From the NCBI GenBank assembly GCA_039720395.1, contig CM077829.1, forward strand, positions 22,108,685 to 22,172,684: 64,000 nucleotides of DNA, written 5' to 3'. Below are positions 10,094 to 20,783 of this stretch, one piece after another. The translations under genes were made by a program, and so were the position numbers. Source of the stretch: Liquidambar formosana (taxonomy: Eukaryota > Streptophyta > Magnoliopsida > Saxifragales > Altingiaceae). The first letter of the stretch is position 1. Each line of letters opens with the position of its first letter. The notes under the pieces were generated by a model, which was given only the letters and a program-made list of their open reading frames with translations, was not told the origin of the DNA and ran no database searches.

Positions 10094-11307
10094 TGTTGGG
10101 AATCATACAAGAGGGAAAAACCGAAGTGCGGAATATAAAAATTTTTCCTACAATTCCCAATCCATGAATCTAACTATGCATAACACAAAATCAAACCCTA
10201 ACTACAAAGAGGGTTAGAACACTTACAGAATTTTTGTCTTCTCCTTTTTGCTCCAAGCTTTGAATCCAGACAGCGGTGAATGAGCAGCCCAAGTGTGCTG
10301 CCTCCAACAGTATCCACACCTAGCTAGAGCTTCAAGCCTTTTCTTTCTTCTTCCTTGTTGTTGCTAGAGGTGGAGAAGAGAGAGAGAGAGAAGAGAGCCT
10401 CCAAGGGGCTGGACGGCTAGGGTTTATTGTGCAAGCCTATTATGCCATGTCACACATAAGTGTGACTTATATAGGCAGCCCACTAAAGGGGGCTGGCCAT
10501 GGGGAAGAAACCCTAATAGGGTTATGTGTAATTACACTTAATTGCAAATTAACCCCTATTATTTGTATCAAATACAAATAGGCCTATAAAGAACTATTCT
10601 TTATTCACTAAAACCCTTTCTCTCATAGACTTTAAAGCCCTTCTTGCATGATCAGTGTGTGACCCATTGGGTTCACATCATTAAGTAGTAGGAATAGCAC
10701 GAGGTGTGCACAATGGAACTCTTTCCATTTAGGGTCTAATTGGAACTCCTTCCAATTCCCTAATTGATTATAACTCACTTATATCAATTAGGGCTTCTAC
10801 TAACCATGAGTAACACCTAGCATATGGCTCATGGTGTGGTCCTTAATGAGGTGAATAGTCATTTACAAAGAACCCTTCTGTTATAGTTTATAGGTTACAA
10901 TTGCATCCTTCCTTCAACACAATGTCTCCAATTGAACTAATAGGACATGGAAGTCTGTCAAGTCCCTAGTTCAATTACTTTATACTCATTCATAGATATC
11001 AACTCATTGATGAACTCATGAAACTCTTTTCGTATTCATCCTACCATGGCCATGGATTTAATGAGTTATATTATGAATGCTATATGAGACATTCTCTCTC
11101 TTTTCCTGAGAGTGATGGATCCCTTGTTGATCACTCACATGCCTTCATACACATAGCAGTAGGGCCAATGAACACCTTTGCAGACCCCTGAATAGGATCT
11201 GCACTTAGTGTTATCAAACTTCTAAAGCTACATGCATAAGGCAACTATGGTGTCTCAGGTCTAAGGATTACTTGTACCACTATAACAATGAGAAACTGAT
11301 TGACAGG
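10094..11307 (-). mobile_element. Copia copy 1, 3' LTR, first segment
   Basis: This is the outer part of the LTR at 27550-29205. It breaks at ACAGG (11303-11307), the target duplication of the nested gag-only element, and resumes at 20784. It carries the palindrome GTCACAC-ATAA-GTGTGAC (10449-10466), abutting a TATATA motif (10469-10474) read on the minus strand as a TATA box. Confidence 0.92.
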
Positions 11308-12896
11308 TGTGAGCGCCACGCCCGGTACCACATAGCTCGAGAATACGCATTAGCCTCAAAGGACTAACACGGAGAGGAGTCGCCACCCAATAATGGGAAC
11401 GAGTGAACCCTAGCAGGGTGTAGCTCGTCATAACCAGAGATTCGGGTTCGGAGCTAGGGTACGCAGCTGGGAAGGTGTTAGGCACCCAGCCACGCCCGGT
11501 CGAAACCGGCCCCCACACATGATTAATGGCTTTAATTAATTTAATGTCTAATCAGAATTGACCCTATTCATTCAATCACAGCAGCACGCAAATCATGATG
11601 ATATGATACAGATAAAAGCACGAAATAAACACAAAGAAATGAAATACGAGCTTAACCAATTATCAGAATAACTACAATAAAGAAAGAAACTGTCTGCCAA
11701 TGCTTTATGTGCGTACGCAGTATTATTTACTGCGTACGCATACCATATACTGCGTACGCAATAAAATAATTGCGTACGCACCTATTGGCGATTTATGTCA
11801 TCTCTCGAAACTTCACCTATATACCATGAGAAGGTATACACGTGAATTCCACAGACTATCATACAATAAACCTACATACTAACAAATTATCACATAATAA
11901 AACCCTAGTTTCTCCCTATGGAGAATCCACTACATGATGCATCCCAGAATAAATAAAATACAGAAATAAATACAAATATGAAAACTAAACCTAAATCATG
12001 CTAATCATGCTTTAGACAGAAATAAAATAAAATAAAATAAAATAAAAGAAGAACTAGAATCAAAAGCTAAGTTAAACTAAATTTACCGACTTTATGCTTG
12101 TTCGTGGCCCCTCAGGTCTTTGGATTAAATCAAATCAACACGAATCCTCCTCTTCTTCAAAGTGTAATCACAGCAACGAGATCAAAACTCACTCAACTTT
12201 GAAAAGAAATAGAAAACAAAAGAGAACAGGAGAAAAGAAAAGTGATTTCCGTCACTTTGCAACAGCAGAAAGTTCAATCGCGTTTTTGGGTATGAAAACG
12301 TTGGAATTGGACGAAACTCGTGAAATACAAAGTTGTAGAGAATTGAATTATCTTTCTAAGAAGACCAATTTCATCAAATTCTGACTTCGGATGAAAAAGT
12401 TATGATTAAAATACGATTGCTGGTTTTCCAAAAATCTGCTGCTGAATTATGACGAATTTCACTCCCTAAAAACCCTATCTTCCTCCCCCTATCTCTAAGG
12501 CATTAAAAGAGTATTTATAGCTGAAATATGGAGTTTCCCTTTCCTTCCTAGACTAGGTTTCCTTGGAAAATAATTAAAGAATATTACTAATAAATAGAAA
12601 AGACTTCTAATCTGAATAGGAAAGGGATTGCCTTTTCTAAAAAATAGGAGACTGACCGCTAACACGCATGCACATGTATCGTATATGCGTACACACACTC
12701 ATCACATACGTACACGTGTTAGTGGCATGATAAAAATGGCTAATTTAATAAAATAATTTTCTTTTCATTTTAACCAAAAATCCTATGCTGTGATTCGCAC
12801 TAATTCTTCAAGGATAATCCGTAAATAACCACACTAAACTCATCATCGGGGCCACGGGACTTAAGATGACAACCGGTACAAAATGGGGTGTCTACA
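11308..12896 (-). mobile_element. 3' LTR of the gag-only element
   Basis: 1589 bp, ends TGTGAGCGCC and GTGTCTACA on the + strand. It contains four 8-bp palindromes GCGTACGC (11711, 11732, 11752 and 11772), a TATA box on the minus strand (12512-12521) and the CTAACACG...CGTGTTAG inverted repeat near 12658-12722. Its U3/R half resembles the Tat LTR (38790-39540), while its ends are different. Confidence 0.95.
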
Positions 12897-12911
12897 GTTG
12901 CCCCTCTTTTG
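12897..12911 (-). other. Polypurine tract of the gag-only element
   Basis: Read on the minus strand the bases before the 3' LTR are AAAAGAGGGGCAAC, the expected plus-strand priming site. Confidence 0.75.
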
Positions 12912-13189
12912 GCTGAGCTTTGCATTGCAATACGAAAGTCAAAAGCCTGAAAAGACGAACCATTTACCGGTTGGCAGCTTAAAGTCCACACACACACACA
13001 TGCAATAAGGTCGTGCCAACCTCAGCTGACTTCCTACGTACTCCTCAGAGATCAGACCTAGCGTAGTTCATGCAAAACAATGGGGGCACTCAGTAGGTAA
13101 CTTCTCGAAACTACCAACTGCAAAGATCAATATGAAAATGTCATTCCTTTCCTGGGGAATAAGCAAAAAGCTTCATCCCTATCCAGAAT

Positions 13190-13545
13190 CGAAGCTGGGT
13201 ACTCAGACCCAAAGGGAATCGAATCAGGGTACCAGGACCCAAAGAGAATCGAATCAGGGTATTCGGACCCAAAGATAATCGAATCAGGGTACTAGGACCC
13301 AAAGGGAATCAAATCAAGGTACTAGGACCCAAAGAGAATCAAATCAGGGTACTCGAACCCAAAGAGAATCGAATCAGGGTACTAGGACCCAAAGGGAATC
13401 AAATCAGGGTACTCGAACCCAAAGAGAATCGAATTAGGGTACTAGGACCCAAAGGGAATCAAATCAGGGTACTAGGACCCAATGAGAGTGGAATCAAGGT
13501 ACTAGGACCCAATGAGTGGAATCAGGGTACTCAGACCCAAATGAA
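13190..13545 (-). repeat. Tandem array A of the gag-only element (~30-bp unit)
   Basis: About twelve units contain GGGTACTAGGACCC-like words followed by AAAGAGAATCGAATCA. Most units keep the complementary arms GGGT and ACCC around a variable 6-nt centre (ACTAGG, ACTCGA, ATTCGG). Confidence 0.85.
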
Positions 13546-13890
13546 GGTGGACCTTAACGAAGGCTAAAGAAGGATTGATAGACCCTAACGAGGGTGGACC
13601 GTAACGAAGGCCAAAGAAGGATTGATAGACCCTAACGAGGGTGGACCTTAACGAAGGCCAAAGAAGGATTTGTAGACCCTAACGAGAGTGGACCTTAACG
13701 AAGGCCAAAGAAGGATTTATAGACCCTAACGAAGGTGGACCTTAACGAAGGCCAAAGAAGGATTGATAGACCCTAACGAGGGTGGACCTTAACGAAGGCC
13801 AAAGAAGGATTTGTAGACCGTAACGAGGGTGGACCTTAACGAAGGCCAAAGAAGGATTTGATAGACCCTAACGAGGGTGGACCTTAACGA
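13546..13890 (-). repeat. Tandem array B of the gag-only element (~47-bp unit)
   Basis: The unit carries two stem-loops with the same AACG loop: CCCT-AACG-AGGG and CCTT-AACG-AAGG, spaced by GTGGA and CCAAAGAAGGATT words. About seven units are seen. Array B shares these words with array C and probably gave rise to it. Confidence 0.85.
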
Positions 13891-14525
13891 AGGTCCGAAA
13901 CGAGTGATCCCTAACGAGGGTATGGGCCTTGACGAAGGTCCGAAATGAGTGATCCCTAACGAGGGAATGGGCCTTGACGAAGGTCCGAAAGGAGTGATCC
14001 CTAACGAGGGAATGGGCCTTGACGAAGGTCCCAAAGGAGTGATCCCTAACGAGGGAATGGGCCTTAACGAGGGTCCGAAACGAATGATCCCTAATGAGGG
14101 AATGGGCCTTGACGAAGGTCCAAAAGGAGTGATCCCTAACGAGGGAATGGGCCTTGACGAAGGTCCGAAAGGAGTGATCCCTAACAAGGGTATGGGCCTT
14201 GACGAAGGTCCGAAACGAATGATCCCTAACGAGGGTATGGGCCTTGACGAAGGTCCGAAAGGAGTGATCCCTAACGAGGGAATGGGCCTTGACGAAGGTC
14301 CGAAAGGAGTGATCCCTAACGAGTGTATGGACCTTGACGAAGGTCCGAAACGAATGATCCCTAACGAGGGAATGGGCCTTGACGAAGGTCTGAAAGGAGT
14401 GATCCCTAACGAGGGAATGGGCCTTGACGAAGGTCCCAAAGGAGTGATCCCTAACGAGGGAATGGGCCTTGACGAAGGTCCAAAAGGAGGATTTATAGAC
14501 CCTAACGAGGGTGGACCTTAACGAA
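13891..14525 (-). repeat. Tandem array C of the gag-only element (45-bp unit)
   Basis: About fourteen 45-bp units contain CCCTAACGAGGG and CCTTGACGAAGG separated by AATGG and TCCGAAAGGAGTGAT. Because 45 is a multiple of three, a frame stays open on both strands (+ strand repeat IPNEGMGLDEGPKGV; minus strand repeat GPSSRPIPSLGITPF). I regard these ORFs as by-products, as neither resembles a known protein and both exist only through the repeat length. Confidence 0.85.
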
Positions 14526-16881
14526 GGCCAATGACATATCGAACTCTAACGAGGGTTGAATCAAACATTTCCGACCAAACAAAAATATTCAACAAATCAC
14601 CAAAAGAATTCATGTCTGAAAAAGACATTTAGAGATCATTCTAATCCCCAAAGAAAGATGCCCCTAGGGCAAGTAAAAAAAGATTTCCCTTAAAGAATAT
14701 GCCTTCAAAGCAAGCAAGGTACCACTCAAGGGTTTGAATTCAAAAGCAACACTTAACATGCATGCATAGACTATTCGGAGCCCATTCCCTACCTACATGG
14801 TCTAATCGAAATCGAGTCCTTGGTAGGATCGCTATTGATTTTTCTTTCTTTTAATGATCACTTTTGAACAGGGTTACTAATTTGATTAGGACATGTACTC
14901 ATTCGTTTCTTTGGCATCATCTTTATCTTCAACACATTTCCTAAAACCTGCTTGAGACTGCTGAATGGAGTTGTAGCTTCTTTCCCAGAATTAGAGATTC
15001 ATTTCCCAGAGCAATAATGGCACTATAGCAATTTCCGCTTTATAGGCATGTGAATACATGAAGCCCAAGACAAACACCTATTTCAAATAAAGCACAAGAT
15101 ACCAAACCTTCATACTACTTCCGCAAGTACGCACATGGATGACATGCGCACAACCGCCTATTGTTCAGCCCTTTGGGATTATACTCCGAGTAAATTGCCA
15201 ATGATACAAAGAGGCAAATGAGGACAAAGAAGATAGAACCAATAACGATGATGTAGATAAGAAGCTCAAGCAAGACCAACAAGAAATTCAAGTATAACCT
15301 GGAATGATGAGACAATAGACTCGAGTATTGACCTCACCTATTTCAAATGTGTCTCCCTTTAATTTCCATCTCATTAAGGCAATTATTCCATTTTTCTTTT
15401 CTTAGTTAATTAATGAGGATCAATGATGTACTAGTTATTTCCATAAAATTTCACGAACTTTGGTCCACTCTTACACCAACAAAGACATTCCATATGCTAA
15501 TGCTGATGGCATGTGAGGATATTCAATTGGGCTTGCCCCTTGACTCAAAGGTTGGAGTATGCATTACCTTCCTTGATGTCTGGCTATGATATCTATAGGC
15601 TTCACTCCTTCACTTTTTTTTTTTTTTTTTCTTTTTTTTTTTCATACCCTAACTTTTGCCTAGGTTGCCCTTTCGAGTTTTCAACCTAGCGGGCTATCTT
15701 TTCCCAACTTGTCTTTCTTAAACTGCTTCTGATGTGACTTTTTTTTTCGTGCCCCTTGTATGGATTCCAAGCGATGTGAATGCACCTTTGCACAAACTTT
15801 AAATAATGTGGCTGCACCTTTGCAAGCTAGGTTGCCTACGTACCCAAAAGGGATCAAGCCAAACGTAGTTCAATCAAATTTGAACAACTTTAATCAATCG
15901 GAGAGGACTTTCATATGGACTGTAATGTAGGCTTTAGGCTCTAGGCTCAAGAAAGAAAGGATATTAAAAGCTCAAGTTTAATTTCAATGGGTTCCTATTT
16001 TTCAAGGATCACTTCACTTCACTTTCACTTCCAAACTTAGCACTTCACCTGCCATCTCATTCTGGCATCCTTTTTTTTTTTCCTTTCTTCTCTTATTTTT
16101 TTTCTTCCATTTTTTTTTCTTTCTTTTTGTTTTTTTTTTTTTTTTCTTTTGTTTCATTTACATTGCCTCATCGCTTTAAACAAATCTCTCTCCAAAATTT
16201 GCCCCTAGTGTAGGGGGTAATCCTTGACAAGGGTGTTAGAAAGAAAACTCATTAAGGCTCAAAGGGGTTAGCAAAGGATTTTTCTTTATATATTTTTTTT
16301 CAAGAACGGTAGCAGAAATGATGGCCTCTCTTCATTTCGATCTCCATTGTTCAAAATTTGAGTATGAGAAGGATAAATGTGCAAACTTTCAAGTTTATTC
16401 CCTGCGTTTCTTGATAAGTCCATCAGAGTTGTAAGATCAGCCTATTCTGGTGTTAACCAATTGATATCTCTTTAAAATCTTCATTAACGTCCGAGTTGAT
16501 TAAGATAGCTTCAATTTTAATGGATTTCACTTTCCTTTCTTGATCCTCGTTAATTATCTTTTTTCAGATTAAAGGAATTTTGCCTTCAAAGATTTCATTA
16601 TTAGGAGACACACCAAAATAAGCAAATTCAGATTTTATTCCATTATCAATAAAAGGGACCACATCAAAAGGGCTTCAATTACTTTATTGGGCTCGATTAA
16701 CTTAAAAGACATTGCTGAACTCGACAGATTCGAAAGAAAGCTTAGAACTCGACGGACACAAAAGCAAACTCAAGACTCAATAAACTCAGAAATGGACTCA
16801 GAGACAGACTCTAGAGCAAACTCAATATTGGGTTCGACTCAGGAATCTTAGCTTCTCATCTTATAGCCTCGATGCCCATAT
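14526..16881 (-). other. Non-coding 3' region of the gag-only element
   Basis: No pol-like frame is seen. The region has T-rich tracts (15617-15645, 16068-16155), a GGTTGCCTACGTACCC motif near 15830 followed by AAACGTAGTTC, and TTTTGCCTAGGTTGCCC / CAACCTAGCGGGC words near 15655-15695. Similar words flank the pol end of the autonomous element (29570-29733), so this looks like the shared post-pol region after pol was deleted. Confidence 0.6.
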
Positions 16882-18144
16882 TCAATACCCCGTATTCTCT
16901 GGTCGTGGTAACCTACCACTATCGATCATATCTTGAATCTCATGCCTTAGCCTTGTGCAGTTGTCTATCCTATGACCAATGCTCTGATGGAAGTCACAAT
17001 ATTCATTCTGCCTCCAATAGGATGGAATCGGATTGGGCAACGGCCGGGGCTCTAAAGCTTTTATGCAACCCTTAGACAATGGGACTCCAAGGTTGTCAAA
17101 CTGTCTGGGTTATTGTGCCCCTTGGTTGATGGCTCCTACGGTGGCCTGTGCGGCTCCTCCACCTGTGTTATTGCTGCTTGATCCGAATACTTTCTTATTC
17201 GTAGGCTTGCCCTCTACTTGGTCTTGATGGATCGCGTCTTCTATCCTGGTCCCACATTGGTACAATTGCTGGAAGTTCATGACAGACGAAGTCAACATTT
17301 TATCAAAGTAAACAGGTGTCAAGTTCTTCAATATCATATTGACTTGGTCTATCTCTGCTGGCCTGTTTGTCAATTTTACCGCCTTCGCCCTCCATCGCCC
17401 TATGAACTCAGAAAAAGGCTCATCAAGCTTCTGCTTTGTCATCTCCAAATCCCTCAATGTCACATCTAGCATTGTGTTGTAGTTGTATTTATTGGTGAAT
17501 TCTTCAGTTAACACTTCCCAAGTTCCTGTTGTTTTCTCATCGAGCTTATAATACCACTTCGAAGCATCCCCTGATAAGGACAATGGAAAAGCATAGTGGA
17601 CTTGCTCCGAAGTCAGACCCCTCATTCTGGCTATGCTCATGTACTGGCGTAGATGTTGCTTAGGGTCGCCAGTTCCATCAAACTTCTCGTAATCCGCAAT
17701 CTTGAATTTAAGGGGTAGTTGAACTCTAGCCTCAGAGGTGGCACCGGGCATAGAAAACATGTAGTCGTCTATCCCTTGAGACTTGCACCAAGCGGCCTTC
17801 ATCTGCCTTATCTGTTCTCTCATTTCTTGATTCTCTACCTCCAGCTTATCGAACCTAGGGTCTTCCACTTTGCCCTTGTCTTTGACATTCTTCTTGCTAG
17901 CCATGTAATCTGCGAAATCTTCATTGTCCCAAGGATGAGATTCACTATCGTGAGTTTTCGGTGCACCACTTCCTTCTCCTTCCTTGTCGACCCCTTTTTC
18001 GCCTTCGAGTTGATCAGATGACACTTTACCCCCCATCTCTAAATGTTCCAGCCTTTGGGTCAATCCCGTGACGAGTTCCTTCATTTCAGCCTTATCCTGC
18101 CGCAACATGGCCACGAGATCGGTTAAAGTAGGCTCTACCGCCAT
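16882..18144 (-). pseudogene. Gag of the gag-only Tat element, one nonsense codon
   Basis: This is the structural Gag that would form virus-like particles around element RNA. I choose the ATG at 18144 (MAVEPTLTDLVAML); the frame is open upstream to 18210 without another ATG. A coiled-coil-like stretch (DKLEVENQEMREQIRQMKA, about residues 100-117) precedes the retrotransposon gag core (about 140-280: KFDGTGDPKQHLRQYM, DASKWYYKL, TWEVLTEEFTNKY, PFSEFIGRWRAKA). A TAA at 17110-17112 interrupts the frame, which then continues without a shift to a CxxH-type motif (YCDFHQSIGHRIDNC) and stops at 16882. No protease or pol follows. The TAA could be a recent CAA mutation, a fixed lesion tolerated because Gag is supplied in trans, or a consensus error. 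Confidence 0.8.
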
Positions 18145-18210
18145 TGATTCTGGTTCCACTTTCCTTAGTCGGTTGGATGTAGGTGATCGGACCCAAGCAC
18201 AACCTAGCAC

Positions 18211-19170
18211 ATTCTTCTGTGGTCGACCAATCCTTTACTGCATTTAGCCATGTGTAACTTATTAAGTCCATGTCCCTTATTTGAATAAATAACCCTGTTC
18301 CATTTACCCAATTACTGCTCACTATACCTTGGGCTTTGTCATGTTTACTATATCTTCCAAATGCCCAAGGTATAATAAGTGGACACAAAGCCTGTTATTT
18401 CACTAACTTAAGCCCAATACAGAAATGTCTCTCACCTCTCAACAAGTTGGGCCCGAACCTGACATTCATTCTTTTTTTTTTTTTTTGGTCAGGCCCAATT
18501 ACAAATAATTCTCCACTCTTTCGGGCTTAAGTTCGGATATAACTTGCTTTGGACTTGATTCTTAGCTGAATTTTGGATTTGATTGCCAACACAGTTATCC
18601 TAGTGCTAAACCCACATAGTCCATTAATTATCTCAAGTCGGCCTAATATACACACACCTCACTCTCTTTTGGATCATGGACCCATGTATTTTTTTCTTAT
18701 TATTTTACACAAGTCCAAGTCCAATAACAATATCACAAAACTTCCCTCAATTGGGCTCAACTTGAGATAGCTAATAGATAATGGGGGCCTCGTCCCAAGC
18801 CCGCGATGAATTCCTAATATGAATGCAACATGACATGGCACACATTTAAGCAAGGGTATGCAAAGGTTGGTGGGGCAACTAGTGGTGTTGGTCAATGGGG
18901 TACTTCTCCTTCAAGGGTCACCCAAGCTAGGGCACTCAAAGAGTGGCCCGTTAGCGTACTCACAAGCTTATTACAGGCTAGTGGCACAGGCTGTGGGTTG
19001 ATGATGCCAACTTCCAGTAACCATAGGCCCGAATGGGACCCGGTACCTTTCATCAGACTGTCATCGAGGGTAAGGGGTGGTAGTGCGCGTGTGTGCAATT
19101 TTGGTCTTTTCTAATTAAACAATTTAAATTAAGTAAAGCCATAAATCACTATACGGAATCTAGCTCTCTA
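18211..19170 (-). other. 5' leader of the gag-only element
   Basis: Leader between PBS and gag, T-rich at 18470-18487 (+ strand). Weak open frames exist on both strands (18830-19114 + and 18892-19098 -), without recognisable domains. Confidence 0.5.
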
Positions 19171-19188
19171 TCCCCAGTGGAGTCGCCA
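19171..19188 (-). other. Primer-binding site of the gag-only element
   Basis: On the minus strand this reads TGGCGACTCCACTGGGGA, one base away from the 5' LTR, identical to the PBS of the Tat element at 37189-37206. This fixes the orientation. Confidence 0.88.
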
Positions 19189-19189
19189 C

Positions 19190-20778
19190 TGTGAGCGCCA
19201 CGCCCGGTACCACATAGCTCGAGAATACGCATTAGCCTCAAAGGACTAACACGGAGAGGAGTCGCCACCCAATAATGGGAACGAGTGAACCCTAGCAGGG
19301 TGTAGCTCGTCATAACCAGAGATTCGGGTTCGGAGCTAGGGTACGCAGCTGGGAAGGTGTTAGGCACCCAGCCACGCCCGGTCGAAACCGGCCCCCACAC
19401 ATGATTAATGGCTTTAATTAATTTAATGTCTAATCAGAATTGACCCTATTCATTCAATCACAGCAGCACGCAAATCATGATGATATGATACAGATAAAAG
19501 CACGAAATAAACACAAAGAAATGAAATACGAGCTTAACCAATTATCAGAATAACTACAATAAAGAAAGAAACTGTCTGCCAATGCTTTATGTGCGTACGC
19601 AGTATTATTTACTGCGTACGCATACCATATACTGCGTACGCAATAAAATAATTGCGTACGCACCTATTGGCGATTTATGTCATCTCTCGAAACTTCACCT
19701 ATATACCATGAGAAGGTATACACGTGAATTCCACAGACTATCATACAATAAACCTACATACTAACAAATTATCACATAATAAAACCCTAGTTTCTCCCTA
19801 TGGAGAATCCACTACATGATGCATCCCAGAATAAATAAAATACAGAAATAAATACAAATATGAAAACTAAACCTAAATCATGCTAATCATGCTTTAGACA
19901 GAAATAAAATAAAATAAACTAAAATAAAAGAAGAACTAGAATCAAAAGCTAAGTTAAACTAAATTTACCGACTTTATGCTTGTTCGTGGCCCCTCAGGTC
20001 TTTGGATTAAATCAAATCAACACGAATCCTCCTCTTCTTCAAAGTGTAATCACAGCAACGAGATCAAAACTCACTCAACTTTGAAAAGAAATAGAAAACA
20101 AAAGAGAACAGGAGAAAAGAAAAGTGATTTCCGTCACTTTGCAACAGCAGAAAGTTCAATCGCGTTTTTGGGTATGAAAACGTTGGAATTGGACGAAACT
20201 CGTGAAATACAAAGTTGTAGAGAATTGAATTATCTTTCTAAGAAGACCAATTTCATCAAATTCTGACTTCGGATGAAAAAGTTATGATTAAAATACGATT
20301 GCTGGTTTTCCAAAAATCTGCTGCTGAATTATGACGAATTTCACTCCCTAAAAACCCTATCTTCCTCCCCCTATCTCTAAGGCATTAAAAGAGTATTTAT
20401 AGCTGAAATATGGAGTTTCCCTTTCCTTCCTAGACTAGGTTTCCTTGGAAAATAATTAAAGAATATTACTAATAAATAGAAAAGACTTCTAATCTGAATA
20501 GGAAAGGGATTGCCTTTTCTAAAAAATAGGAGACTGACCGCTAACACGCATGCACATGTATCGTATATGCGTACACACACTCATCACATACGTACACGTG
20601 TTAGTGGCATGATAAAAATGGCTAATTTAATAAAATAATTTTCTTTTCATTTTAACCAAAAATCCTATGCTGTGATTCGCACTAATTCTTCAAGGATAAT
20701 CCGTAAATAACCACACTAAACTCATCATCGGGGCCACGGGACTTAAGATGACAACCGGTACAAAATGGGGTGTCTACA
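19190..20778 (-). mobile_element. 5' LTR of the gag-only element
   Basis: 1589 bp, nearly identical to 11308-12896. It has the same four GCGTACGC palindromes (about 19593-19661), TATA box (20394-20403) and inverted repeat (about 20540-20604). It should drive transcription of the element on the minus strand. Confidence 0.95.
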
Positions 20779-20783
20779 ACAGG

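Larger units (their letters stand above)
11308..20778 (-). mobile_element. Young gag-only Tat-type LTR retrotransposon
   Basis: A 9471-bp element with perfect ACAGG target duplications (11303-11307, 20779-20783) sits in the LTR of copia copy 1. Both LTRs are 1589 bp, and I see one substitution between them (near 12034 / 19919, inside an AAAAT run), which implies very recent insertion. Minus orientation follows from the PBS (19171-19188) and polypurine tract (12897-12911). The interior encodes only a Gag with one nonsense codon. No protease, RT, RNase H or integrase is recognisable. The region downstream of gag holds T-rich stretches and three tandem arrays. It resembles the TR-GAG / LARD class of non-autonomous elements, though larger than TR-GAGs usually are. 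Its primer site and LTR promoter are of the same type as in the Tat element at 29734-39997. Confidence 0.95.

Noticed and set aside
12094..12384. 96-codon + frame (and identical 19976-20266)
   Set aside because: Entirely within the two LTRs of the gag-only element; conservation is explained by LTR identity.
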